Source: Providencia sp. PROV188 | GTDB taxonomy: Bacteria > Pseudomonadota > Gammaproteobacteria > Enterobacterales > Enterobacteriaceae | NCBI RefSeq assembly: GCF_027595165.1 | Contig: NZ_CP097291.1 | Location: forward strand, 1,674,001-1,738,000 | Direction of reading: 5' to 3' | DNA: 64,000 nucleotides | In this document: in pieces, positions 29,450-38,718 of the stretch | How positions within the stretch are numbered: the first letter of the stretch is position 1 | Layout: each line of letters opens with the position of its first letter | Program-made: the position numbers and the translations under genes | Notes under the pieces: generated by a model | What the model was told of the DNA's origin: nothing | Seen by the model: the letters and a program-made list of their open reading frames with translations, nothing else | Databases searched by the model: none

Positions 29450-30209
29450 GATGGCAATCCTTGCTGTGTTGGTGGGATGTAATCACATTACCTTCTAAAT
29501 CATGTTGGTGATTATGTTGATGACGGTAAACCCCCAGTTGCTGTGCGCCCCGATAGCCAAACATAGCAACAAATTCAGGGTGATTAGAGACAACATCAGG
29601 GGTACCAGAGCAACAAATATGCCCGTTAATACATAAAACTTGGTCTGTTTTTGCCATAACTAAATGCAGGTCATGAGAGACCATGAGAACCGCGCAACCG
29701 AGTTCAGTTCTTAATTGATTGATTAGGTCATATAACGCAACTTGACCATTAATATCGACGCCTTGGGCGGGCTCATCGAGAACCAACAAATCAGGTTTAT
29801 TGAGTAATGCACGCGCAAGCAGAACGCGCTGGGTTTCACCACCCGAGAGTTTCTGCATTGGCTGGTCAATAAGATGCGTGGCTTTTACTCGCTCGAGAGC
29901 GGGTAATAAATGCGCCGTGCGGACACCTTGCTTTAACATCATAAACCGCTTTACGGTTAGCGGTAGGGTGGTATCTAAATGCAGTTTTTGTGGGACATAA
30001 CCAATAGAGAGTGACGAGGCTCGATTGATAGTGCCTGATGTGGGCGCTAATAGCCCCAATACCACGCGAACAATCGTGGATTTACCTGCACCATTCGGCC
30101 CCAATAACGTCACGATATCACCTTTGTTAAGTGCAAAAGTGACATCCTTTAATACGGGTTTATCGCCAAATGAGACAGAGATTTTATTTAAAGATAATAG
30201 TGGTTGCAT
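29442..30209 (-). CDS. znuC: Zinc ABC transporter ATPase ZnuC
   Basis: This 255-residue ATPase powers ZnuABC. Walker [10 protein letters not shown], signature LSGGETQR, Walker B LLVLDEP and the SHDLH switch His are intact. The C-terminus is His-rich ([19 protein letters not shown]), a feature of Zn-linked ABC proteins. The ATG at 30209 (MQPLLSLN) is chosen; an in-frame TTG lies 24 bases upstream. Divergent from znuA over a Zur box. Confidence 0.95.
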   Translation of the reverse strand: MQPLLSLNKISVSFGDKPVLKDVTFALNKGDIVTLLGPNGAGKSTIVRVVLGLLAPTSGTINRASSLSIGYVPQKLHLDTTLPLTVKRFMMLKQGVRTAHLLPALERVKATHLIDQPMQKLSGGETQRVLLARALLNKPDLLVLDEPAQGVDINGQVALYDLINQLRTELGCAVLMVSHDLHLVMAKTDQVLCINGHICCSGTPDVVSNHPEFVAMFGYRGAQQLGVYRHQHNHQHDLEGNVITSHQHSKDCHHD

Positions 30210-30234
30210 ATGAAAACATCTTGCAGAAATCAAG

Positions 30235-30256
30235 TTGTGTTATATTATAACATTTC
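30235..30256. promoter_or_regulatory. Zur box in the znuA/znuCB divergent promoter
   Basis: TGTTATA-T-TATAACA (30238-30252) is a perfect dyad, extended by TTTC, matching the enterobacterial Zur consensus GAAATGTTATANTATAACATTTC. Its place between znuC and znuA predicts repression of both units when zinc is sufficient. Confidence 0.9.
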
Positions 30257-30276
30257 AATTTTAAGATCACGGAAAA

Positions 30277-31242
30277 ATGTTCATGATACACAAATCGAAA
30301 CTTATTACCCGTAAATTCATCTGCAAAGCTACGTTAGCTTCAGTTTTAACTGCATCGATGTTGCCACTAGCCAACGCCGATGTCGTCACATCGATTCGAC
30401 CTTTAGCTTTCATTGCTGCGGGGATCGCTGATGGTGTCACTGATACACAAGTTTTACTTCCTGATGGCGCTTCGCCACATGATTATGCACTGAAACCTTC
30501 GGATTTAAAAAAGATAAAACAGGCTGATTTATTTGTTTGGGTTGGTCCTGAATTAGAAATGTTTTTAGAGAAGCCAATCAATGTATTAGACCAGAATAAA
30601 CGTCTGGCATTGGCTGAGCAGAAAAATATTCATGACTTATTAATGGCTGAAAACCATGAGGAGGACGATAGCCATCAACATGCCGATGAACCTAACCATG
30701 ATGCGGATCACGAACATCATCACCATGGTGAGTATAATATGCACATCTGGTTGTCTCCAGATATTGCAAATTTGGCTGCCGATGACATTTACGCGCGTTT
30801 AGTAGAGCTTTATCCTGCTCAGAAAGATAAGCTGGACGTAAACCTTCGTAAATTCAAAGAAAACATGGCGCAAAACGATAAGAAAATTGCTAGTATTTTA
30901 AAACCGGCTCAAAATAAAGGGTATTTTGTTTTTCACGATGCTTATGGCTACTTTGAAAAACACTATCAGCTCGCTCCGTTAGGGCATTTTACGATAAACC
31001 CTGAGATTCAGCCCGGTGCGCAAAAATTGCATCAAATACGAACACAACTGGTTGAGCATAAAGCGCAATGCGTTTTTGCTGAGCCACAATTCAGACCTGC
31101 GGTTATTGAAAGCGTAGCGAAAAATACGGGAGTCAAAATGGGTACTCTCGACCCACTCGGTAGTGGGCTGGCAATTGGACCAGATAGCTACATGAAGTTT
31201 CTGACTCAACTATCAGAACAATACGCAAGCTGCCTGAATTAA
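30277..31242 (+). CDS. znuA: Periplasmic zinc-binding protein ZnuA
   Basis: This 321-residue cluster A-I solute-binding protein delivers zinc to ZnuBC. A signal peptide ending ANA runs to about residue 34. Zinc ligands are expected in SPHDYALKPSD, NMHIWLSP and VFHDAYGYF. The flexible His/Asp-rich loop near residues 125-150 (DSHQHADEPNHDADHEHHHH) is typical of ZnuA. The start may be ATG 30277 or ATG 30283, both served by CACGGAAAA. mepM follows 20 bases later, as in E. coli. Confidence 0.95.
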   Translation: MFMIHKSKLITRKFICKATLASVLTASMLPLANADVVTSIRPLAFIAAGIADGVTDTQVLLPDGASPHDYALKPSDLKKIKQADLFVWVGPELEMFLEKPINVLDQNKRLALAEQKNIHDLLMAENHEEDDSHQHADEPNHDADHEHHHHGEYNMHIWLSPDIANLAADDIYARLVELYPAQKDKLDVNLRKFKENMAQNDKKIASILKPAQNKGYFVFHDAYGYFEKHYQLAPLGHFTINPEIQPGAQKLHQIRTQLVEHKAQCVFAEPQFRPAVIESVAKNTGVKMGTLDPLGSGLAIGPDSYMKFLTQLSEQYASCLN

Positions 31243-31262
31243 GCATAGAGGAATAGTTTAAA

Positions 31263-32597
31263 GTGCAGCAAATGGCAAGTGGTATTGTGCAGGCATTTAA
31301 CGGCTTGTCCAAGACCCATAAAATTGTGTTGAGCACGCTCACTGTCGCCACCATGGCCGTCGCGATTTGGCGGCCTGTACATATCCCTACCACGCATGAA
31401 AGTGACAGTTCTCCTGATACGGTCATTCCTTTTGCTCAATCAGCGATTGAAGCAGAAGGCGATGATTTAATTCAAGATAGTAGTGAGCAGTTACCCGATG
31501 AAGGCGTTGCAGACAGCGACACTGACGCATCAGATGCAGATGGTACACCTCTCGCACATGAATATGTTGTCTCAAGTGGCGATAATTTATCGTCTATTTT
31601 GACCCAGTTTGGTATTGAAGCTGGTGATGTTGCGACACTTTCAAATCAACATAAATCATTACGTAATTTAAAAATCGGTCAAACCCTTAGCTGGACACTG
31701 AATGCTGATGGCGAATTAGAATCCTTAACGTGGGATGTTTCTCGTCGTGAAACGCGTATCTTCAAACGTGTTGGGGCAACCAACAAATTTGAAGAAGTGA
31801 AAGAGATCCGCAAAGGTGATTGGACAAACAGCGTGATGACCGGTTCTATCGAAGGCACGTTTGCTCAAAGCACCAAGAAAGCCGGTTTGACTCGTACCGA
31901 AGGTCGTGAAGTTACCAAAGCATTACAGTGGCAGGTGGACTTTAACAAGCTGAAAAAAGGCGATAAGTTTACTGTTTTAATGGGGCGCGAGATGCTCAAT
32001 GGGACTCATGAACAGAGCCAACTAGTTGGCGTACGTTTACAGTCTGGCGGTAAAAATTACTACGCTTTCCGTGCTGAAGACGGACGCTACTATGACAGTG
32101 AAGGTAATGGTTTAGAACGCGGTTTCTTGCGTTTTCCAACGGTTAAGCAGTTCAGAGTTTCATCACACTTTAACCCGCGTCGTGTTAACCCGGTAACGGG
32201 GCGAGTTGCACCACATAAAGGGGTCGACTTCTCAATGCCAGTGGGTACCCCTGTATTAGCGGTTGGTGATGGTGAAGTGATTGTGGCGAAGTACAGTGGT
32301 GCGGCAGGAAACTTTATTGCTATTCGCCATGGTCGCCAATATACGACGCGTTATATGCATTTACGTCAATTGCTGGTGAAACCAGGACAAAAAGTGAAGC
32401 GTGGTGATCGCATTGCGTTATCAGGTAATACTGGACGTTCTACAGGGCCACATCTCCATTTTGAAATGTGGGTTAACCAACAAGCCGTCAACCCGCTAAC
32501 TGCGAAATTACCAAGCTCAGGTGGTTTAACAGGTAAAGAACGTAAAGAATATTTAGAGCTGGTCAAAGAAACTAAACCTCAGCTTAAACTGAAATAA
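31263..32597 (+). CDS. mepM: Murein DD-endopeptidase MepM (M23 family)
   Basis: This 444-residue protein starts at GTG (31263) and matches E. coli MepM (440). It cleaves D-Ala-mDAP crosslinks to allow peptidoglycan growth. After an N-terminal membrane anchor come a LysM-like domain (EYVVSSGDNLSSILTQFGI), the OapA-like middle and the LytM peptidase domain. The zinc ligands of the latter lie in HKGVDFSMP and HLHFEMWVN. Located after znuA and before lpxM as in E. coli. Confidence 0.95.
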   Translation: MQQMASGIVQAFNGLSKTHKIVLSTLTVATMAVAIWRPVHIPTTHESDSSPDTVIPFAQSAIEAEGDDLIQDSSEQLPDEGVADSDTDASDADGTPLAHEYVVSSGDNLSSILTQFGIEAGDVATLSNQHKSLRNLKIGQTLSWTLNADGELESLTWDVSRRETRIFKRVGATNKFEEVKEIRKGDWTNSVMTGSIEGTFAQSTKKAGLTRTEGREVTKALQWQVDFNKLKKGDKFTVLMGREMLNGTHEQSQLVGVRLQSGGKNYYAFRAEDGRYYDSEGNGLERGFLRFPTVKQFRVSSHFNPRRVNPVTGRVAPHKGVDFSMPVGTPVLAVGDGEVIVAKYSGAAGNFIAIRHGRQYTTRYMHLRQLLVKPGQKVKRGDRIALSGNTGRSTGPHLHFEMWVNQQAVNPLTAKLPSSGGLTGKERKEYLELVKETKPQLKLK

Positions 32598-32620
32598 CCA
32601 TTTCAGCTTCTTCATCCAAT

Positions 32621-32654
32621 AACTGGCAGATACTTGTGTCTGCCAGTTTTTTTT
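32621..32654 (+). terminator. Intrinsic terminator of mepM
   Basis: AACTGGCAGA pairs with TCTGCCAGTT and is followed by a run of eight T, so lpxM is probably transcribed separately. Confidence 0.9.
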
Positions 32655-32714
32655 GTAATGCTCTTACACATTCATTTTTGGTTATCAAAATAGCCGTGAT
32701 TTCTTGGGTATAAC

Positions 32715-33689
32715 ATGAATAAAGAACAAGATACCGACAGCAAAAAGGGCTATGTGCCAACGTTTCATAAATCCTATTTATTACCTAAATATTGGGGCGT
32801 GTGGTTAGGTGCAGGGCTCTTTGTTGCGCTTGCCTATATCCCTGTTAAAGTTCGTGACCCTATGCTGGCAAAAATAGGTAAATGGGTTGGACGATTAGCG
32901 AAGAGCGCCCGTCGCCGAGCTAAAATTAACTTACTCTATTGCTTTCCTGATATGGAAGAGCAACAAAGAGAAGAGTTGGTTGACCGGATGTTTGAAACTG
33001 CACCGCAGTCTTTTGTCATGTTGGCTGAATTGTGTGTACGTGGTGCAGAGCGAACATTAGCGCGCACCCAGTGGCATAACAAACAGATTATCGACCAATT
33101 GCAGGAACAGCAAAGCAATGTGATTTTTATGGTTCCTCACGGCTGGGCTGTCGATGCTCCTGCAATGTTATTAGCTGCGATGGGGCAGAATATGGCGGCG
33201 ATGTTCCATCACCAGAAAAATCCCGTTGCAGATTATTTGTGGAACAAGGCGCGTTACCATTTTGGTGGACGCCTTCATTCCCGCGAAGCAGGAATTAAAC
33301 CTTTTATTGCATCGGTCAGACAAGGTTACTGGGGTTTTTATCTACCCGATCAAGATCATGGGGAAGAACACAGTGAATTTGTTGATTTCTTTGGCACATA
33401 CAAAGCGACTTTACCCGCTATTGGTCGATTGATGAAAGTGTGTAAAGCGAAAATTGTTCCGTTATTTCCGGTGTACGATCACGTTAATCATCAATTACAT
33501 ATCTATGTTCGTGAACCAATGGATGATATTGATGGGCAAGATGATAACTATATTGCACGTCGAATGAATGAGGAGTTAGAGTTTTTAGTTGAGCCTAATC
33601 CAGAGCAATATACGTGGATCCTCAAACTCTTGAAAACGCGCAAGGAAGGTGAAATAGAGCCTTATCAGCGAAAGGATTTATATCGCTAG
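32715..33689 (+). CDS. lpxM: Lipid A myristoyltransferase LpxM
   Basis: This 324-residue inner-membrane acyltransferase adds the secondary acyl chain at the 3' position of Kdo2-lipid A. One N-terminal hydrophobic helix (YWGVWLGAGLFVALAYIPV) anchors it. The H-x4-D catalytic motif is HGWAVD, and PDQDHGEEHSEFVDFFG holds the conserved C-terminal block. In E. coli pykA follows divergently; here a fimbrial island lies between. Confidence 0.94.
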   Translation: MNKEQDTDSKKGYVPTFHKSYLLPKYWGVWLGAGLFVALAYIPVKVRDPMLAKIGKWVGRLAKSARRRAKINLLYCFPDMEEQQREELVDRMFETAPQSFVMLAELCVRGAERTLARTQWHNKQIIDQLQEQQSNVIFMVPHGWAVDAPAMLLAAMGQNMAAMFHHQKNPVADYLWNKARYHFGGRLHSREAGIKPFIASVRQGYWGFYLPDQDHGEEHSEFVDFFGTYKATLPAIGRLMKVCKAKIVPLFPVYDHVNHQLHIYVREPMDDIDGQDDNYIARRMNEELEFLVEPNPEQYTWILKLLKTRKEGEIEPYQRKDLYR

Positions 33690-33707
33690 ATATCTTTTTA
33701 GTATAGT

Positions 33708-33747
33708 AAAAAGCCACGGTAATCATTATCCGTGGCTTTTGTTTTTT
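33708..33747 (+). terminator. Intrinsic terminator of lpxM
   Basis: AAAAGCCACGG pairs with CCGTGGCTTTT around an eleven-base loop, then GTTTTTT. Confidence 0.9.
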
Positions 33748-33910
33748 AAGAGCGGTAGATATTTATTATATATAATTATGGAATAAATTTAATTTAAAAG
33801 ATGGCTTTAAAATAATGCTAAAAACACTAAAGTGTAGGAGTGATATTCTAAATACATTGTTATATTCTTCCTGAGATGAAGGTGAGGGAAGATTATGGGC
33901 TGGAAACATT

Positions 33911-34759
33911 ATGAATAAAACGAAAACAACATTAGATCAATGGATAACTTTGCAAGCTGTTGTCGATTATGGCGGGTTCGCTCAAGCAGCTGAAGTGTTA
34001 CATAAAACACAATCTTCAATTAGTTATACTATTAGTAAGCTAGAACAAATATTAGATATTGAAATTTTTGTAGTGGAAAAACGCCGAGCTGTATTAACTT
34101 CACAAGGTGAAGCACTATTAGCATTATCACGAGAAGTGACCAATAAAGCGATTGCATTAGAAATAGCTGCGAAATTAATAAATAAAAAGATAAATAATAA
34201 AATAAAGATAGTAATAGATTCATTATATAGCAGTGATGACCTATTAAATAAGATTGGAAGCCTAATCAAAAGTAGAAAAGATTATGATATTGAATTAACC
34301 AAAACACTACTGAATCGGGAAGATATCTTATCATATAAAGAGTTTGATTTATTAATATCTCATCATTATATCGGTTCATTAAATCCCATCTTTTTGGGAG
34401 AGATTGACGCGGTTCTTGTTACAGCGCCTAATCATTATTTGCAGCAATGTACCAAAGATAAGATTAGACATAAACTCGAAAAAACACCGCATATTGTTTT
34501 GTCTACGATTTTTCAAGATAAGATGCGAAGCCACCAAACTGTTAAGGTTGCAAATACTGAAACAGCGATTAAATTAACTAAAAATTCAGTCGGTTACTCT
34601 TGGTTTCCAAGGAATATTATTCATGAATTGATAGAGGAAAACATCTTAAAAGAAATTGAGAATGACATTTGCAATTCTAAATACCAATTTTATATGTATA
34701 AAAATAAGAATCCCATAATAAATGATATGATCATAAATTACCTATTTAATGATTTCTAA
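33911..34759 (+). CDS. LysR-type transcriptional regulator, probably of the adjacent fimbrial operon
   Basis: This 282-residue protein has an N-terminal LysR winged helix: LDQWITLQAVVDYGGFAQAAEVLHKTQSSIS, where only the family pattern FAQAAExLHKTQSSIS need be noted, at residues 8-38. The effector-binding half is diverged and rich in Ile, Lys and Asn, in step with the low GC of the whole island. It lies 195 bases upstream of the major pilin gene, same strand, so control of the fimbriae is the simplest inference. The ligand is unknown. Confidence 0.85.
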   Translation: MNKTKTTLDQWITLQAVVDYGGFAQAAEVLHKTQSSISYTISKLEQILDIEIFVVEKRRAVLTSQGEALLALSREVTNKAIALEIAAKLINKKINNKIKIVIDSLYSSDDLLNKIGSLIKSRKDYDIELTKTLLNREDILSYKEFDLLISHHYIGSLNPIFLGEIDAVLVTAPNHYLQQCTKDKIRHKLEKTPHIVLSTIFQDKMRSHQTVKVANTETAIKLTKNSVGYSWFPRNIIHELIEENILKEIENDICNSKYQFYMYKNKNPIINDMIINYLFNDF

Positions 34760-34880
34760 ACTAATTAATTTTTGTTTTAAATTTATTCTGTAAAGTGTAT
34801 GAGTATTTTTGATTTGAATTTAAAAAAATCAATATAACCATTCATTAACTTAATTGAAGGGGGATGCTATATTTCTGGCG

Positions 34881-34910
34881 AAAAGTAAATATATAAAATA
34901 TTTACTTTTT
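34881..34910 (+). promoter_or_regulatory. Terminator-like hairpin in the leader of the pilin operon
   Basis: AAAAGTAAATA pairs perfectly with TATTTACTTTT (11 bp) around TATAAAA, and the descending arm runs into TTTTT. It lies 45 bases before the pilin ATG. It is AU-rich, so as a terminator it would be leaky. It may end lysR transcripts or attenuate the fimbrial operon. Confidence 0.45.
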
Positions 34911-34954
34911 GAAATGTAAATTTTAAAACATACATTCTATTTATAGGAAATATC

Positions 34955-35476
34955 ATGAATATTCTAAATAAAACTCTAAATTTATTGGGAGTGAGCTTGG
35001 CTATCACGATCGCACCGGCAGTGTTTGCTTCTGGTGTGATTAATTTTACGGGAGAAATAACGGAGCAAGCTTGTACCGTAGATAGTCAATCACGTAATTT
35101 AAATGTTGATCTTGGCCGAATATCAACCAAAAGTTTATCTTCTGCTGGAGAAATGGCAGGGTTAACGAATTTCACAATTAAACTTGTAGATTGCCCTCTT
35201 GATACTAAAGTGACGGTTAATTTCGCAGGAAATCGCGATGCGGTGGACCAAGATATTCTCGCTTTACATCATGGCAATGGCGCAGCAAAAAACGTAGGTA
35301 TTGCATTGTATGAAAAAAATGCAGTTTCTCAGATAAAATTATACGAAGATACTAAAGAGGTTGTTTTAGCAGGAAACTCGGGAGAGTTGGAGTATGTTGC
35401 AGCGTTTAAAGCAACCGGTGCTGCAACAGCAGGGCAAGCAAATAGTAGCGCAATTTACAGTATTCAATATCAATAA
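34955..35476 (+). CDS. Major fimbrial subunit (chaperone-usher type 1-like pilin)
   Basis: This 173-residue pilin has a signal peptide ending VFA at about residue 25, then GVINFTGEITEQACTV. The Cys in that motif pairs with the one in KLVDCPLD, the standard pilin disulfide. The penultimate Tyr (YSIQYQ) and alternating hydrophobic C-terminal strand form the donor-strand acceptor site. First gene of a pilin-chaperone-usher-adhesin operon. The ATG follows TATAGGAAATATC. Confidence 0.92.
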   Translation: MNILNKTLNLLGVSLAITIAPAVFASGVINFTGEITEQACTVDSQSRNLNVDLGRISTKSLSSAGEMAGLTNFTIKLVDCPLDTKVTVNFAGNRDAVDQDILALHHGNGAAKNVGIALYEKNAVSQIKLYEDTKEVVLAGNSGELEYVAAFKATGAATAGQANSSAIYSIQYQ

Positions 35477-35482
35477 TATGCT

Positions 35483-35500
35483 GGGTGACGCTTGTCACCC
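35483..35500 (+). other. Hairpin between pilin and chaperone genes
   Basis: GGGTGAC pairs perfectly with GTCACCC around GCTT, six bases after the pilin stop. Such intercistronic stems often protect the abundant pilin mRNA or reduce read-through into chaperone and usher. Confidence 0.6.
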
Positions 35501-35519
35501 ATATTTACGTTATGTTGGC

Positions 35520-36191
35520 ATGTCTATGAAGATAATTTATTCAGCTATTTTATTTTTTTTCTGTTTTGTATCTTTAGCATCAGCTAGTGGGATTAGCGTA
35601 GGTGGAACTCGTTTTGTTTATATGGATAATAAACGAGAAATTTCAATTCCAATTTTTAATAGTAATGAAAAAAAACCTTTCTTAATCCAAAGTTGGGTGA
35701 CCGGATTCAATGAGGATATTAAAGCGCCATTTATTGCAACTCCAGCTTTATTCCGTGTTGAGCCGAGTAGTTATGGGGCAGCAAGAATTGCGTATTTAGG
35801 CGAGCCACTTGCATCTAACCAAGAAAAAATATTTTTATTAAATATAAAATCAATACCTCCTAAAGATGAGAGTATTGAAAATGAATTGCAAATTATTATT
35901 AATTCTCAGTTTAAACTTTTCCTACGCTCAAACGATATTGAGCCATTAAATTTTGATAACATAATATTAACAAAAGAGCATAATGGAATAAAAATAAAAA
36001 ATAAAACTCCATATCATTTATCAATTAAAAGCATTTTAATTAATGGGGAGTCCATAAAAGGAATGAAAATGATTTACCCTTGGGTAGATGATTATATTTT
36101 TAAAGATAAGATAGATAAGGGGCATGTAGTTACTGTTGAATTTATTAATGACTATGGTGCTATTGTGGAAAAGAAAATAACCAAGAGCTAG
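35520..36191 (+). CDS. Periplasmic fimbrial chaperone (PapD family)
   Basis: This 223-residue protein has a signal peptide (KIIYSAILFFFCFVSLASA) followed by SGISVGGTRFVYMDNKREISIPIFN. The conserved Arg of the subunit-binding cleft lies in TRFVY, and the G1-strand-linked INSQFKLFLR motif holds the conserved Lys. It caps pilin subunits until they reach the usher. The start is ATG 35520 or 35526; neither has a strong ribosome site, which suggests coupling to upstream translation. The usher begins three bases after its stop. Confidence 0.9.
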   Translation: MSMKIIYSAILFFFCFVSLASASGISVGGTRFVYMDNKREISIPIFNSNEKKPFLIQSWVTGFNEDIKAPFIATPALFRVEPSSYGAARIAYLGEPLASNQEKIFLLNIKSIPPKDESIENELQIIINSQFKLFLRSNDIEPLNFDNIILTKEHNGIKIKNKTPYHLSIKSILINGESIKGMKMIYPWVDDYIFKDKIDKGHVVTVEFINDYGAIVEKKITKS

Positions 36192-36194
36192 TGT

Positions 36195-38708
36195 ATGGAA
36201 ACACACCACTTAATCAAAAATTGGTTTTATAGTAAAAAAAAGAAATTCATTAATATTACATTTTTTTCATCAGTTGGATTTGCATCAATTTCTAGTGCAA
36301 GTGAGATGTTTGACATCAATGCAATTAATACAGGGATTGAGAATAAGCTATCTGACTCTTCATTATTAAGTTATCTTTCTAAAACAGAAGGGCAACTCCC
36401 TGGTCGTTATCAGGTCAATATTTATGTGAATGGAAACAAAGTTGCAGATGAGTTTCTTGAATTTATTTACGATAATGAAGAAAAAAAACTGAAACCTAAG
36501 ATAACAAAAGAACAGTTAATGAGTTGGGGTGTTAAGCCCTCAATGTTATTACAAAAAAATGAAATCTCTTCAACCGATAAATTCTTAGATATTAAGCGCT
36601 CAATTGATGGTAGTGACATTCATCATGATTTCTTTTCAAATCGATTAGATATTAGCATTCCTCAAATTGCAATGGAAATGGCGAGCCGAGGCTATATTGA
36701 CGTCACTGAATGGGACGATGGAATTAACGGGATGTTTATTAACTATTCAGCACGGTTTAACCGAGCGTGGGGAAACTCAAACAGCCAGCGAAATATTTAT
36801 GTAGGTCTACGAAATGGGATTAATTGGGGGGCTTGGCGGTTACGTAATCACAGTTATTACAATGACACGAGTGAAAAGGCTATTTTGCATAGTTTGCAAA
36901 CTTTCTTAGAGCGGGATATTCGTGATTTGAAAAGCCATTTAATTATTGGAGAAACAGCGTCTGATAACGGGATTATGGGTGCTTTTCAATATCACGGTAT
37001 AAAGCTTATGTCGGAAGAAAGCATGTTACCGCAAAGTCGCCGTGGATTTGCTCCTGTAGTTAGTGGGGTTGCAAATACTAATGCAGTGGTCACTGTTCGT
37101 CAAAATGGTCAGATTATTTATCAAACATCAGTACCTGCTGGGGAATTTCTATTGAATGATCTTTATCCTACGTCGTTCAATGGGGATTTACAGGTTATGG
37201 TCACTGAAGCAAATGGATCAATAAGAACATTTACCCAACCTTTTTCTAATGCCCCCATCATGCAAAGGGAGGGGTCATTAAAATACAGCATCGAACTTGG
37301 AAAATATAGGGAAGAGAAAAGGATAGAACGACCTTATTTTATTCAATTCTCTGGGATCTATGGTCTGCCAATCAATTTAGAGAATTATGGCAATCTATCA
37401 TTATTAGGTGGCGCTTTTATCTCAGAAGATAAACAAGTCTATGTTTTAGGATCAGGGGTGAGTTTAGGTTACCTAGGGGGTATTTCATTGGATATGACAT
37501 ACTCACAAGAACAATGGCAGCAATATGCAAAGATGACGGATCAAACCTACCGTCTTCAATATACCAAATATATTCAAAATACAGCGACGGGACTGAATTT
37601 ATCAGCTCAATACGCGTTAGAGCCAGATATAAGCCATACTTTTTTTCACGCCATAGACATCGATCGAATATCAAAAAAGCAACGGTTACAGATTGCTTTG
37701 AGTCAAGCGCTAGGGAAATGGGGATCTTTAAACATTAATGGGTATCAACAAAAATATTGGGGACAGTCAGGATCAGATAATAACCTGACAGTCAGTTTTG
37801 GCTCTCAATATCAATCTATTAATTACAGCTTTTCCTATTCCCATTCTGAGCAAAATAATCCTCGTCGGGTCGATAGATTATTTTCCTTTAATTGCAGTAT
37901 GCCATTTCGTTGGAAAGAAAAGGCTTATTGGGGTGTTTATAGCTACAACTCGAGCGGCAATGCCGGGGGAATAAGTACATTTAGCTTGAATGGCTCAGCT
38001 TTCAATTCCAATCAATTGCAATATGACATTACTCAGCAATATCATCATAAAAATCAACAATTCAGTCATGGTATTCGTGGTAATTACGTAACCTCTTACG
38101 GTGAATTTGGTGCTGGTTGGGATTATGCTTCTGAATATCAAGCTACCCATGCTGAGGTGACTGGAGCGCTTTTATTTCATCAAGATGGAATGACCGCTTC
38201 ACGCGCGTTTTCTGATGCTATTGGACTGGTTAAAACTCAAAATATTAATAATTTGAAAGTGAATAACGTGCCTTCACTGCGTACTAATGGGCAAGGGTAT
38301 GCCGTGGTGCCTATGTTAACGCGCTATGAACGTAATAAAGTGAGTGTAGATACCTCGACGTTAAAGGGTAATGATGATGTGGAATTGAGCTCAGCGACCG
38401 TTGTTCCCACAAGCGGTGCGATTATTTTGGTGGATCTTAAAGCGAAGCGTGGTGGGCGAGTGGTATTAAAACTCAAGAAAAATAATCGGTTACTCGGGTT
38501 TGGTACCCAAGTTAATATTCTCGCACAGCAGCATATCGTCTCATCGGGCATTGTAGCGAATGATGGAGAAGTCTATTTGAGTGGGGTTCCTGCACAGAGT
38601 ATTGTTCAAATTAAATGGGGAGAAGCGTATACACAGCAGTGTCAATTACCTCTTAAGATTGATGTGAGCAATCAAAATATTCAATTTATTGACGGGGTTT
38701 GCCAATAA
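36195..38708 (+). CDS. Outer-membrane fimbrial usher (FimD/PapC family)
   Basis: This 837-residue protein has the usual usher length. It has an N-terminal periplasmic domain (MFDINAINTGIENKLSDSSLLSYL; the pattern L.YL.. and GRYQVNIYVNG follow), the beta-barrel with the plug domain near VSGVANTNAVVTVRQNGQIIYQ, and C-terminal domains ending in a Cys-containing VCQ. It translocates and orders subunits. The N-terminal signal region is long and Lys-rich (NWFYSKKKKFINITFF). Low GC like the rest of the operon. Confidence 0.92.
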   Translation: METHHLIKNWFYSKKKKFINITFFSSVGFASISSASEMFDINAINTGIENKLSDSSLLSYLSKTEGQLPGRYQVNIYVNGNKVADEFLEFIYDNEEKKLKPKITKEQLMSWGVKPSMLLQKNEISSTDKFLDIKRSIDGSDIHHDFFSNRLDISIPQIAMEMASRGYIDVTEWDDGINGMFINYSARFNRAWGNSNSQRNIYVGLRNGINWGAWRLRNHSYYNDTSEKAILHSLQTFLERDIRDLKSHLIIGETASDNGIMGAFQYHGIKLMSEESMLPQSRRGFAPVVSGVANTNAVVTVRQNGQIIYQTSVPAGEFLLNDLYPTSFNGDLQVMVTEANGSIRTFTQPFSNAPIMQREGSLKYSIELGKYREEKRIERPYFIQFSGIYGLPINLENYGNLSLLGGAFISEDKQVYVLGSGVSLGYLGGISLDMTYSQEQWQQYAKMTDQTYRLQYTKYIQNTATGLNLSAQYALEPDISHTFFHAIDIDRISKKQRLQIALSQALGKWGSLNINGYQQKYWGQSGSDNNLTVSFGSQYQSINYSFSYSHSEQNNPRRVDRLFSFNCSMPFRWKEKAYWGVYSYNSSGNAGGISTFSLNGSAFNSNQLQYDITQQYHHKNQQFSHGIRGNYVTSYGEFGAGWDYASEYQATHAEVTGALLFHQDGMTASRAFSDAIGLVKTQNINNLKVNNVPSLRTNGQGYAVVPMLTRYERNKVSVDTSTLKGNDDVELSSATVVPTSGAIILVDLKAKRGGRVVLKLKKNNRLLGFGTQVNILAQQHIVSSGIVANDGEVYLSGVPAQSIVQIKWGEAYTQQCQLPLKIDVSNQNIQFIDGVCQ

Positions 38709-38718
38709 GGGGGGGGTT

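Noticed and set aside
34760..34954. Invertible phase-variation switch before the pilin
   Set aside because: Only one local hairpin was seen, with no pair of separated inverted repeats around a promoter and no recombinase gene nearby.
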